Shown here: positions 53,000 to 60,762 of the stretch, in pieces
Numbering within the stretch: the stretch's first letter is position 1
Layout: each line of letters opens with the position of its first letter
DNA from: an uncultured Prevotella sp.
GTDB lineage: Bacteria; Bacteroidota; Bacteroidia; Bacteroidales; Bacteroidaceae
Direction of reading: 5' to 3'
Assembly: GCA_944319815.1 (NCBI GenBank)
Contig: CALUEX010000013.1
Span: 1-60,762 of the forward strand
Length of the DNA: 60,762 nt
The notes under the pieces: model-generated
The model's database searches: none
Told to the model about the DNA's origin: nothing
Seen by the model: only the letters and a program-made list of their open reading frames with translations
Translations under genes and position numbers: made by a program

Positions 53000-54463
53000 A
53001 TGGCAAAAGACAAGATTGCTTATGTATGTTCGAATTGCGGTCAAGAGTCAGCTAAGTGGATTGGGAAATGCCCGAATTGCGGTCAATGGAACACGTTTAA
53101 GGAAATAAGGGTTGCTCCTGTTTCCGTAGGGCAGGTTGCTGCTGGTTCTACGGCTTCGTCAGTTAGAGGCCGTAGTATGCAGAAAACAAGACCGTTGCCA
53201 CTGTGTGAGATTTCCGTGAAAGACGAACCACGCATTGATATGGGGGATGGCGAGCTCAACCGTGTGCTTGGCGGTGGGCTTGTGCCAGGTTCTATAGTAT
53301 TGCTTGGCGGAGAGCCAGGCATAGGCAAGAGTACTTTGACGCTGCAAACAATATTGCGGATGTCCGACCGCCGTATTCTTTATGTCAGCGGTGAGGAAAG
53401 TGCGCATCAGTTGAAGATGCGTGCAGAGCGCATTATCGGTTCGCAACACAGTGGAAAGCAATCGGCAGACGGTCTAATTGACAGCCCTGCGCCGCAATCA
53501 AGGTTGAAAGGTTTTTCGACCGACAACTGCTTGGTGTTGTGTGACACGTCTCTTGAAGATATTTTCAGGAACATCCAGGACACGTCTCCTGAAATAGTAG
53601 TCATTGATTCTATCCAGACCATAAGCACCGATGCCGTTGAAAGCTCGCCCGGCAGCGTTACACAGGTAAGGGAGTGTGCCTCGGCTTTGCTGCGTTTTGC
53701 CAAGTCAAGCGGCGTACCGGTTATTCTTATAGGGCACATAAACAAGGAAGGCACATTGGCCGGCCCTAAGATTCTTGAACACATCGTTGACACGGTAATA
53801 CAGTTTGAGGGCGACCAGCATTATATGTACCGCATTCTCCGCTCAACCAAGAACCGTTTTGGCAGCACCTCGGAGCTTGGCATTTACGAGATGTGCCAGG
53901 ACGGTTTGCGGCAGGTGGCCAATCCTTCGGAACTGTTGTTGACGCAAGACCATGACGGTCTTAGCGGAATAGCCATATCTTCGGCCATTGAAGGCGTAAG
54001 GCCCTTTCTTGTTGAGACACAGGCCCTTGTGTCATCGGCTGCTTACGGAACGCCGCAGCGCAGTGCCACGGGCTTCGACCAGCGGCGGCTCAATATGCTG
54101 CTTGCCGTCCTTGAGAAGCGCGTCGGCTTCAAGCTGATGCAGAAAGACGTATTCCTCAATATAGCCGGAGGATTGCGTGTAACCGACATGGCGATGGACC
54201 TCAGCGTTATCGCCGCGGTGCTGTCGAGCAATGTCGATACGGCGATAGAAAGTGGCTGGTGTATGGCGGGAGAGGTTGGGCTAAGCGGCGAGGTGAGGCC
54301 TGTAAGCCGCATAGAGCAGCGTATTGCCGAGGCCGAGAAACTTGGTTTTACGCATATTATAGTGCCGAAATATAATATGCAGGGAATATCAAGAAAGAAG
54401 TTTAACATCGACCTTGTGCCCGTGCGCAAGGTCGAGGAAGCCCTGAGGGCCTTGTTCGGATAA
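53000..54463 (+). CDS. radA: DNA repair protein RadA
   Basis: RadA promotes branch migration of recombination intermediates. In this 487-residue protein a C4 zinc finger (CSNC at 10-13, CPNC at 24-27) is followed by the RecA-like ATPase with Walker A GGEPGIGKST near 95, the RadA-specific KNRFGSTSELG near 287, and a C-terminal Lon-like domain (GGLRVTDMAMDL, EVGLSGEVRPV). There is an extra stretch of about 30 residues after MRAERIIGS, between about 140 and 170, absent from typical RadA, Ser/Gly-rich and probably a surface loop. Confidence 0.97.
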   Translation: MAKDKIAYVCSNCGQESAKWIGKCPNCGQWNTFKEIRVAPVSVGQVAAGSTASSVRGRSMQKTRPLPLCEISVKDEPRIDMGDGELNRVLGGGLVPGSIVLLGGEPGIGKSTLTLQTILRMSDRRILYVSGEESAHQLKMRAERIIGSQHSGKQSADGLIDSPAPQSRLKGFSTDNCLVLCDTSLEDIFRNIQDTSPEIVVIDSIQTISTDAVESSPGSVTQVRECASALLRFAKSSGVPVILIGHINKEGTLAGPKILEHIVDTVIQFEGDQHYMYRILRSTKNRFGSTSELGIYEMCQDGLRQVANPSELLLTQDHDGLSGIAISSAIEGVRPFLVETQALVSSAAYGTPQRSATGFDQRRLNMLLAVLEKRVGFKLMQKDVFLNIAGGLRVTDMAMDLSVIAAVLSSNVDTAIESGWCMAGEVGLSGEVRPVSRIEQRIAEAEKLGFTHIIVPKYNMQGISRKKFNIDLVPVRKVEEALRALFG

Positions 54464-54480
54464 GATATGCCATTTAACGT

Positions 54481-54521
54481 TACGCCGCCAAGCATCTAAA
54501 AGTATAGTGCTTGGCGGCGTA
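54481..54521. terminator. Bidirectional terminator between radA and the TlpA-like gene
   Basis: A 14-bp perfect stem (tacgccgccaagca) with a 13-nt loop, between convergent genes. Confidence 0.88.
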
Positions 54522-54529
54522 GTGTTTTC

Positions 54530-55096
54530 TTATTTATCGCCTAACAGTTTTGCTATTCCGGTTTCAAGCTGTTCGCCGCGAAGCCCGGCGTCGAGCACTT
54601 TGCCCGTGCTGTCAACCACGACGGTGAACGGGATGGCCTGTATGCCGTATTTCTGTGCGGCACTGTTGTTCCATCCTTGTAGGTCAGACAGCTGCGTCCA
54701 TACCATGCCCATCGAGCTTACGGCTTCAGTCCATTGGCTTTTGTCCTCGTCGAGTGACACGCCGACGATGCCTAATCCTTTGTCCTTGTACTTGCCATAT
54801 ATTCTTACGAGGTTGGGCATTTCTTGCATACAAGGGCCGCACCAGCTTGCCCAAAAATCAATGACGGTGACTTTGTGTTTCGCAAACTCGTCGGTTACGT
54901 TCACTTCTTTGCCATCAATGTCGGTCATGCTGAACTCTATGCGCGGCTCATCGCGTGTGCTGTCGGCCTTTTGCACGGCACTTGTCGCACTCCCGTCGCC
55001 ATTGTTTGCTGTGGTAGGGGCATTTCCCCTGCTTCCGCAAGCCGTTAAGGCAAGCGCCACAGCGGCGGCAAGCGCACAGGCTTTAAATTTTTTCAT
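54530..55096 (-). CDS. TlpA-like thioredoxin lipoprotein
   Basis: 188 residues with a lipobox LTAC (Cys20) and a low-complexity linker rich in Ala, Asn and Gly up to residue 50, then a TlpA/ResA-type domain: VIDFWASWCGPCMQEMPNL with active-site CGPC, and the cis-Pro in AIPFTVVVDSTG. It should sit in the periplasm, tethered to a membrane, reducing or isomerising disulfides. It is transcribed away from prs. The conserved Trp in WASWCGPC is canonical. Confidence 0.93.
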   Translation of the reverse strand: MKKFKACALAAAVALALTACGSRGNAPTTANNGDGSATSAVQKADSTRDEPRIEFSMTDIDGKEVNVTDEFAKHKVTVIDFWASWCGPCMQEMPNLVRIYGKYKDKGLGIVGVSLDEDKSQWTEAVSSMGMVWTQLSDLQGWNNSAAQKYGIQAIPFTVVVDSTGKVLDAGLRGEQLETGIAKLLGDK

Positions 55097-55171
55097 AATC
55101 CATTATAGGCTTAAACTTGTCAGCTTATTTACTCGTCCACTTGTCTGCTCGTCCCTCGTCTGCTTGTCAAC

Positions 55172-56110
55172 TTACACAAGGTATTGCGAGCTTATGCTCT
55201 CGTTGTTGACTACGCGGCGGATTGTTTCGGCAAACATATCGGCCACTGATAGCTGCTTAACCTTTGCGCAACGGTTGGAGTAGGGGATAGAGTCAGTGAA
55301 GACCATCTCCTCGAGCGCCGATTTCTGTATGCGTTCGCTGGCCGGGCCGCTCATAACGCAGTGCGATGCGCACGCCCTTACGCTTTTTGCTCCGGCCTCT
55401 TTCATGATGTCGGCCGCCTTGGTGATGGTTCCGGCAGTGTCAACCATGTCGTCTATGATTACCACGTTCTTGCCCTTTACGTCACCGATGATTTGCATAC
55501 TCTCCACGACGTTGGCCCTTGCGCGAGTCTTGTTGCACAGCACGAGCGGGCAACCGAGGTATTTTGCGTAAGTGTTGGCACGCTTGCTGCCGCCAACGTC
55601 GGGCGAGGCGATTACGATGTCGTCAAGTTTCAGGCTTTGCAGGTAAGGCAGGATTACGCCCGATGCGTACAGGTGGTCAACGGGAACGTCGAAGAAACCC
55701 TGTATCTGGTCAGCGTGCAAGTCCATCGTTATGAGCCTGTCGATGCCGGCCACCCTGAGCAAGTCAGCCACGAGCTTCGCACCGATGCTTACGCGCGGCT
55801 TGTCCTTGCGGTCTTGGCGTGCCCACCCGAAATATGGTATAACGGCGTTAATGCTTTTGGCCGATGCACGTTTGGCTGCATCAATCATCAGCAAGAGCTC
55901 CATGAGGTTGTCTGAATTTGGGAATGTGCTTTGTACGAGGAACACGTCGCGTCCGCGAATAGACTCCTCATAAGATACGGCGAACTCTCCGTCAGAGAAT
56001 TTTGTAATCAGAAGATTGCCCAGCGGGCATCCAAGACTGTTGCAGATTTTTTCTGCAAGGTACCTGGTGTTAGTGCCAGAAAATACCATGAAAGAGTTTT
56101 TCTCACTCAT
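55172..56110 (-). CDS. prs: Ribose-phosphate pyrophosphokinase
   Basis: Prs transfers pyrophosphate from ATP to ribose-5-phosphate to make PRPP for nucleotides, His and Trp. The 312-residue sequence shows FSGTNTRYLAEKICNSLG, FSDGEFAVSYEESIRGRDVFLVQS (in part), YFGWARQDRKDKPRVSIGAKLVADLL, MDLHADQIQGFFDVPVDHLYAS and the PRPP loop VVIIDDMVDTAGTI. Its product feeds purF and carB end-routes encoded earlier. Confidence 0.98.
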   Translation of the reverse strand: MSEKNSFMVFSGTNTRYLAEKICNSLGCPLGNLLITKFSDGEFAVSYEESIRGRDVFLVQSTFPNSDNLMELLLMIDAAKRASAKSINAVIPYFGWARQDRKDKPRVSIGAKLVADLLRVAGIDRLITMDLHADQIQGFFDVPVDHLYASGVILPYLQSLKLDDIVIASPDVGGSKRANTYAKYLGCPLVLCNKTRARANVVESMQIIGDVKGKNVVIIDDMVDTAGTITKAADIMKEAGAKSVRACASHCVMSGPASERIQKSALEEMVFTDSIPYSNRCAKVKQLSVADMFAETIRRVVNNESISSQYLV

Positions 56111-56189
56111 TTGGCTTGTTTGTGTTTTATGTTTTTATAATTGTTCCGTAATAAATTTTCTCCCTTTCTCACCTTTTATTTTATTATAT

Positions 56190-56268
56190 GCCTTCTCATC
56201 CATTCACCTCCTCTCGGGGAGGTTGGGAGGGGGCTGTCTTCTCGAGGAGGTCGGGAGGGGGCTGTTTG
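56190..56268. repeat. CCCCCTCCC-type dispersed repeat (R4), copy 2 with a partial second unit
   Basis: The inverted counterpart of the repeat at 45591-45655: words gccttctc, catccattc, ctcctctcggggagg and ttgggagggggc in mirrored order at 56190-56237, then a second partial unit gaggaggtcgggagggggctgt at about 56244-56265. Confidence 0.65.
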
Positions 56269-56273
56269 CCTTT

Positions 56274-56882
56274 TCACGATACGGCTTTCCTAAGTTTTCC
56301 GAAATGGCTTATCAGGTCTTTGTAGTCAGGCTCGTTGTGGATGTCAAACTTGTTCCAGAGGTCTTCACACACGACAACGCCGCCGAACCCCAGTTCCTTC
56401 GCCTCTTTGATATTGTCGATGCTTACTTCTCCGTAGGCATATACGTGCTTGTCTATGAGTCCGAGGCTTACGGCTTCGGCCAGTCTCGCCTGTGCGCCGG
56501 TCTTGTCATAGTGCCCTCCGTTGCCGCGCATGAACGTGTCGGCAAGGAATACGTATTCGGCTTTTTTCTTCATTGCAGCCAGTGTGCTGATGTCTGTGCA
56601 CGTCATGCTGAATTTCCCCTTGTATCCTTGGGGGGCATCTTTCGTTCCGTCGTCAATGTGTATACCGGCAAGGCCATATTCGTTTTTCAGGTAATAATGG
56701 TCGTGCACGGTTATTTTGCCGTATGTTTCCTCCGGCAATAGCGACAACAAGCGTTCCGAGTACATAGGCGAAGCTCCTGGTTTGTACAGGTGCAGGTTGT
56801 CCATGCCCTCGTCGAAGAGAGCCGTCAATATCTTGTCTTCTTCTACGAAGAAGGTAGGAAGGGTCATTATAACGAGCTTCAT
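56274..56882 (-). CDS. ThiE/TenI-like thiamine phosphate synthase family protein
   Basis: 202 residues, TIM-barrel of the TMP-TENI family. The expected positions are filled by GLAGIHIDDGT (instead of DGVHLGQ), FSMTCTDISTLAAMKK, AEYVFLADTFMR and YGEVSIDNIKEAKELGFGGVVV. Several catalytic residues of true ThiE, including the pyrophosphate-binding pattern, are weakened, so it may be a paralogue with another role. The open frame extends upstream, but the ATG at 56882 directly precedes the domain. No thiamine genes or TPP riboswitch are near. Confidence 0.75.
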   Translation of the reverse strand: MKLVIMTLPTFFVEEDKILTALFDEGMDNLHLYKPGASPMYSERLLSLLPEETYGKITVHDHYYLKNEYGLAGIHIDDGTKDAPQGYKGKFSMTCTDISTLAAMKKKAEYVFLADTFMRGNGGHYDKTGAQARLAEAVSLGLIDKHVYAYGEVSIDNIKEAKELGFGGVVVCEDLWNKFDIHNEPDYKDLISHFGKLRKAVS

Positions 56883-57197
56883 CGCTTTATCTTTTTCCAA
56901 ATGCAAATGTATAAAAAAAAAGGCAACGGGCAATCCTATACGGCCAAAAAGTTTCAACTTGCTTAATAAATCATGCCAGGCTGGACTTTTCCCGGCGGCG
57001 TGGCCAATGTCAGTGCTGCGGCTCATTCGTGGTCTTATGGTTTTTAATATGCCGTGTTTTACCTTGTAAAAGGGCATCTTTTACGGTTCAATAGATGCCC
57101 TTTTGCTGTGCGAATTGTGGCATATTGCTAACACGTTGGTTCTCAATGCAATAGCAAAAGCTAAACGTGTTCGTCGCTTTCGACGATTATCGGCCGT
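56883..57197. other. Intergenic region upstream of the ThiE-like gene with R1 hairpin
   Basis: About 315 bp without a gene. It contains an R1 hairpin (57068-57104), the 5' flank tatgccgtgttttaccttg and the downstream companion module taacacgttggttctcaatg (about 57128). The segment next to the ThiE-like gene should hold its promoter. Confidence 0.5.
57068..57104. repeat. 37-nt hairpin repeat (R1), copy H
   Basis: Arms aaaagggcatctttt (57068-57082) and its complement with one mismatch (57090-57104) around loop acggttc. With its two flanking modules this copy aligns along about 100 bp with copy B. Confidence 0.8.
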
Positions 57198-58820
57198 TTA
57201 TGTCCTTTCTTTTTTATGATAGGGAACAAACAATACGAGAAGCGTGCTGCCAAGGCAGAGCCAGACAGTAGACCCCGTGATGTCTTTCATTGCGATTAAT
57301 GTAGCTTGTAGCGATACCTTGCTTTTCATTAACGTGGTTGCAAGGCGTTCGGTTTCAAGGGCGTCTTTCCCCTGCATTTGCCCGAGGCGTGCCGCTTGGG
57401 CGAACTGTTTTGATGCCTGTGGGTTGTCGTTGCTGGCCTCTTGGACGAAACGGGTGATGTAGTTTTGCTGGCGTTCCTGCAGCCAGTTGCCGTAAACTGA
57501 TGTGCCGATAGCGGGTGCAACAACGTTGCGCACGGCCACCATGAGGAACAGCCATGTGGAGAAATAGCGTATTGGAAGATGCTTCATAGCAAAGGCGCAG
57601 GTAACGGAATACAGTATTAACATCCCAGAATAATGTAGAAGTGTGGGCGGAATGGTGTGTTCCTTGAGCCCCATCGTCTGGTAATGGAAATACATATACA
57701 CGTTGGCGCAAAGCATAAACAGGAAGCCAATGGCGTAAATGTAGCGGAAATGCACGCCTCGCAATACGCAGACTAACGCAACGGCCAATCCGGCTATGCA
57801 GCCCGGGAGTGCCCAACACGATACGGCGGCGGCCTCAAGGTCGCCCGAACAGGTGGATAGCTTCAGGTAAGTGGTGACAAACAGGGTGCTGCTGTTGATT
57901 AACATAAGTAAGATGAAGATGCCTATGCCATACCATGTGTAACGGCGGCGGAAGATGCCAAGTTCAAGCATCTTCCGCTGCCTTGCGGCCGATAGCCACA
58001 GGAACAGCCCTCCGCACACGAGCATTACGGCCAGCGCAATGCCCATCGACGTGTTGCTGAACCAGTCGTAGGTCTTTCCGTACACGAGGATATAGCACAG
58101 CGCACCGGTGGCCACGGTCAGCAGTATGGCGTCAGACAAGAGACGTCATGGCAGGTGGTACTTGTGCGTTGGTGCTTGGCAGAAAGTTAATACCACTACA
58201 AGCATGGCCGCAAGCATCATGCCCATGACCAGCAGGTATATGTACGTCCATGTAAACTCGTAGGCCACCCATGCCGAGACGTAATTGCTGAATTGCACGA
58301 TGCAAAGGATGTAGCAATAAAGCACAGGCATGAGTATTGTCCGGGCATGGTCGTTTTTGTAGGTTTCGGCTGGTGTTGCCGGCTCATACAGGAACATATC
58401 AAGCGTTTGTATGCCCAACAGGTAGGGAGCAATGACAAAAGTCGTGTTGAGAACCAGTGCCACGCGGATGAAACCTATAAGGAAACAGCATACGGCCAGC
58501 AGCGGGATGCACTGCGTTACGGCGCAGACACCGTTTAACAGGGCCAGCAAGGCGTATCCGCACAGGTAGACGTGTTTTACGTTCCGTGCTTGCAGGTATG
58601 GCAACATGAAAGGGAACACCATCGACATACCGATACTGGCGCAGAGACTCAGGAACTGGAAGGTCTCCGTGAGCGTGCCCATGCTTCCTGCCATTTCGTT
58701 GATGTTGCTCAGGTATGTCCCGCCCGAAAAGAACAGCGGTACGAACAGCAACAACAATATAAGTGCGCCTAACGGTTTTGGCACCCATTGCCGAAAGGGA
58801 TAGTTTGTATTCATAGGCAA
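57198..58820 (-). pseudogene. EmrB-like MFS drug exporter interrupted by an in-frame TGA
   Basis: A single frame of 541 codons reads as a 14-helix-type DHA2/EmrB transporter, except that codon 225 is TGA (58146-58148). Upstream: six helices from MPMNTNYPFRQWVPK to FCQAPTHKYHLP; downstream, without any shift: RLLSDAILLTVATGALCYILV and the remaining helices to the C-terminus KKERT. The apparent second start at 58139 is a TTG in mid-protein. One base change (for example TGG or CGA to TGA) explains it. It begins 2 bp after emrA. A sequencing error must be excluded. Confidence 0.85.
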
Positions 58821-58822
58821 CG

Positions 58823-59896
58823 TTATTTCCGTAAGTCAGTTTTCACGATGCACATCATGCCGGCGGCCAGGCGTGCGTTGTCATCTTTGGATATGTCTGT
58901 CAGCTCTATGCGTACAGGCACGCGCTGTTGTATCTTCACGAAGTTGCCGGCTGAATTGTCCGTCGGCACCATCGAGTATTTAGAGCCTGTGGCGGAGCTG
59001 ATGGCAGTAATGCGGCCCTTGAAAGTCTTGTCCTTGAATGCGTCAACGGTGACTTCAACCTCCTGGCCAACTGACAATGAGGAGACTTGCGTCTCTTTAT
59101 AGTTGGCTACCACCCATTTACGGGTGTCGGGGATGATGGTCGTCAGCGTCTGTCCGGCATTAACCAACTGTCCTTCTTCGATGGAGCGTCTACCTAAACA
59201 GCCGTCGCAAGGTGCGGTCACCACCGTGTACGACAGGTTAAGTCGAGCCAGCTCGACGGCAGCCTCGGCGCGCTTGATGGCAGCTTTGGCGTTCTCCTGT
59301 CGTTGGCCAACCTCGTTTACTGACGAGTGGGCTGCCTCGCGTTGCCTTTTCAGGGCAGAAACGCGGGCGCGTGCCATTTCAAGTTGCGTCTGGTATTGCT
59401 CTACAACGGCTGGCGTAGTTGCTTTCTTCTTCAACAATGCGCTGTATCGGTGATAGTCTTTCTCAGCCTGTTCGGCATGATATTGTGCCTCGGCGATGGA
59501 TGCGTCATACACGGAAGCCGTGCTGGATGCGGTGTTCAGCGTGTTGGCGGCCACCTTTCGTCCGCTACGAGCATCCATGAGGGCGGCTTCGGCTTGTTTA
59601 AGCTGGATGCGGTATTCCTCGTCTTCCAGTATGAGCAGCGTGTCACCTTTGTTTACGTGCTGGTGTTCGGTGAAGCAAATCTGCCTGATGTATCCCGGCA
59701 CACGGATGTTTATTGGCGAAAGGTATTGTTCTACCTGTGCATCGTCGGTCGTCACGCTTGCCTTGTAATCATTGAAAATGAAGATAATCGCCAATAATCC
59801 GAAGGCCACGAGGCAAATTCCCGCTATACCTACGACCCTCTTAGCCATGGAGCTTTTACCCTTGGCTTGTTCCTGTGCGTTGTTGTTCGTTTCCAT
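58823..59896 (-). CDS. EmrA-like membrane fusion protein
   Basis: 357 residues of the HlyD/EmrA family, linking an inner-membrane exporter to an outer-membrane channel. One N-terminal helix (about 20-42) precedes a lipoyl half-domain with DDAQVEQYLSPINIRVPGYI, a long coiled-coil hairpin (about 90-215, many Ala/Gln/Arg heptads), the second lipoyl half in APCDGCLGRRSIEEGQLVNAG and a beta-barrel ending in GMMCIVKTDL. The frame is intact although both partners are damaged, so it is either still selected or newly orphaned. Confidence 0.93.
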   Translation of the reverse strand: METNNNAQEQAKGKSSMAKRVVGIAGICLVAFGLLAIIFIFNDYKASVTTDDAQVEQYLSPINIRVPGYIRQICFTEHQHVNKGDTLLILEDEEYRIQLKQAEAALMDARSGRKVAANTLNTASSTASVYDASIAEAQYHAEQAEKDYHRYSALLKKKATTPAVVEQYQTQLEMARARVSALKRQREAAHSSVNEVGQRQENAKAAIKRAEAAVELARLNLSYTVVTAPCDGCLGRRSIEEGQLVNAGQTLTTIIPDTRKWVVANYKETQVSSLSVGQEVEVTVDAFKDKTFKGRITAISSATGSKYSMVPTDNSAGNFVKIQQRVPVRIELTDISKDDNARLAAGMMCIVKTDLRK

Positions 59897-59951
59897 ATAG
59901 ATGATGTTTTTATGTTTTACAATATAGGTGTTTATGTCCGTGAAGCCGTTT

Positions 59952-60692
59952 TTATTGGGTCAGGCGGTCAAGGTTGCCGGAAAGTTTCATTAGCGCCAGC
60001 TGTGCAATGTTGCATTGGCAATGGGCCTGGACGCACGCCGACTGGGCATTGCGGAGCCGCATTTCGTCTTGCAACAGTTCCGTCATGGACGCTACGCCCT
60101 CCTTGTATTTCTCCTCGGTAACGGCATAAACGTCCTGCGCCTGCCTGTAACTGTCTTTTTGCGTGTCGTAAACTTAAAGATTGTGTTGCAGCTGTCGGGA
60201 TGCGTCGGCATATTCCTTGTCGAGTTGTTTGCGTTGCAGGTTGAAGGCGTTTTCGGCCTGTTGCCTGTCATATTCATACTGCCTGATTTTCAGTTTCTTG
60301 TCATTGCCGTCGAAAATCGGGATATGTACCGACAGGGCAAGATACGTGTTGCCGAACCAGTTGTGTGTTTCGCCTGACGTATGGAAGAAATGCTTGAACT
60401 TCTCTTGGTATCCCACGGCTCCCAACTGGCCGCTAAGTGAAACGGAAGGAATGTATCCGGCACGTACAGCACGGGCCTGTCTTTTCGTTAATTCCTGCTT
60501 TGTTGACAGCAACTTCAGTTCGGGCAGTGACGAGCTTACGCCCTCCGCTTGCAGCAGGGAGATTTCTTGGGGCATCCGGCTGACGCCCATTGGGGTTTCA
60601 TGCGAAAGGTCGAGCAGGTAGCGGAGCAGGTTCAACTGTTGTTCATATAGGGTGGCGTATTGGTCATGTTGTGCCACGAGGCCTTTTATAGT
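59952..60692 (-). pseudogene. TolC-family outer-membrane channel, 5'-truncated and with an in-frame TAA
   Basis: In one reading frame, the C-terminal half of a TolC homologue runs from IKGLVAQHDQ through LPELKLLSTKQELTKRQARA, FGNTYLALSVHIPIFDGN and the helical ...LQHNL, is cut by TAA at 60174-60176, and continues in the same frame as VYDTQKDSYRQAQDVYA to SGNLDRLTQ at 59952. One base (AAA to TAA would restore Lys) accounts for the stop. The N-terminal signal and about 200 residues are missing: coding similarity ends near 60692, where a plus-strand promoter begins. Confidence 0.78.
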
Positions 60693-60743
60693 CAAAAGTA
60701 AGTGAAATGCGAATAATTCATTTAAAAGTTGTATCTTTACGGC

Positions 60744-60762
60744 ATGGAAATGCAATTGTCGA
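60744..60762 (+). CDS. Possible start of a plus-strand gene (cut by window edge)
   Basis: The -7-like tatctttac at 60732-60740 precedes ATG GAA ATG CAA TTG TCG at the last bases. Only six codons are visible, so no product can be named. A gene here would be transcribed divergently from the damaged tolC and is where a regulator of the efflux operon would be expected. Confidence 0.35.

Noticed and set aside
1519-57104. The repeated hairpins as a CRISPR array.
   Set aside because: The copies are kilobases apart, with no regular spacing and no cas genes in the window.
57198-58139. A separate 313-codon membrane protein gene starting at a TTG.
   Set aside because: It is in the same frame as the upstream half of an EmrB-like transporter, separated by a single stop codon; the two are one interrupted gene.
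57198-60692. Stop-codon reassignment or selenocysteine as explanation of the in-frame stops.
   Set aside because: The two stops are TGA and TAA, all other genes here use both as normal stops, and no SECIS-like structure or selenoprotein context is seen.
60174-60755. A 193-codon protein starting MHFHAVKIQLL on the minus strand.
   Set aside because: Its first 25 or so codons are the reverse of a plus-strand promoter and start codon; the rest is a fragment of tolC ending at an in-frame stop.

Overview
The window reads as chromosomal DNA of a Bacteroidota member, most likely a Prevotella-like Prevotellaceae species. The support is the promoter style (TAnnTTTG elements, often with TTG about 19-21 bp upstream, and no clear Shine-Dalgarno sequences), the Bacteroidota-type gene repertoire (serine palmitoyltransferase, DUF4491, TIGR02757/DUF2400, the long PurF form, SDR-type mannonate oxidoreductase) and several families of dispersed intergenic repeats. 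GC content looks close to one half by eye.

Layout. 1-1389: two directly repeated copies of an IS982-family element, the first only as its 3' end. 1700-4551: HAD phosphatase, panB and an MFS-type membrane protein. 4627-9016, minus strand: a DUF2400 protein, then the hexuronate genes uxaB, uxuB-type SDR and uxuA; their partner uxaC lies at 16122. 9117-9957: rlmH and a DUF4491 protein. 10475-13700: an arsR-controlled operon (arsR, arsF-like, arsG-like, small thioredoxin, permease). 13934-15730: rubrerythrin and type I asparaginase. 17673-26828: a Wza-like export lipoprotein, then glmS, purF, carA and carB, four consecutive glutamine-amidotransferase genes. 27325-29810: a divergent pair of lipid kinase and serine palmitoyltransferase, the latter with a structured leader. 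29947-34264: tRNA-Pro(TGG), a phytase-like esterase domain protein, a PP2C-like phosphatase, YgiQ and a small unknown protein. 34550-39484: phoU, pstB, pstA, pstC divergent from pstS across a large inverted repeat. 39873-42936: a decayed outer-membrane gene end, a candidate MITE and a GH3 beta-xylosidase/glucosidase. 43096-49566: pgk, queC, a small beta-barrel, kdsA-kdsD and a cardiolipin-synthase-like protein. 49578-52687: an orphan periplasmic-binding lipoprotein coupled to a large TPR protein. 53000-56882: radA, a TlpA-like lipoprotein, prs and a ThiE-like protein. 57198-60692: an emrB-emrA-tolC efflux operon carrying two in-frame stop codons and a 5' truncation.

How it fits together. uxaC, uxaB, the SDR, and uxuA form the hexuronate route to 2-keto-3-deoxygluconate; with the GH3 enzyme this suits a plant-polysaccharide user. 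The pst-phoU block is a complete high-affinity phosphate uptake set. kdsA and kdsD make KDO precursors for LPS. The ars-type operon looks like a membrane redox relay plus an exporter.

The least explained parts are non-coding: a 37-nt hairpin unit (15-7-15 geometry) present in at least seven long intergenic gaps with covarying stems, two MITE-like elements, a second hairpin repeat family, and the leader of the serine palmitoyltransferase gene. The most informative lesions are the nonsense codons in the efflux operon. Functions are assigned from motifs read by eye; no database search was run.
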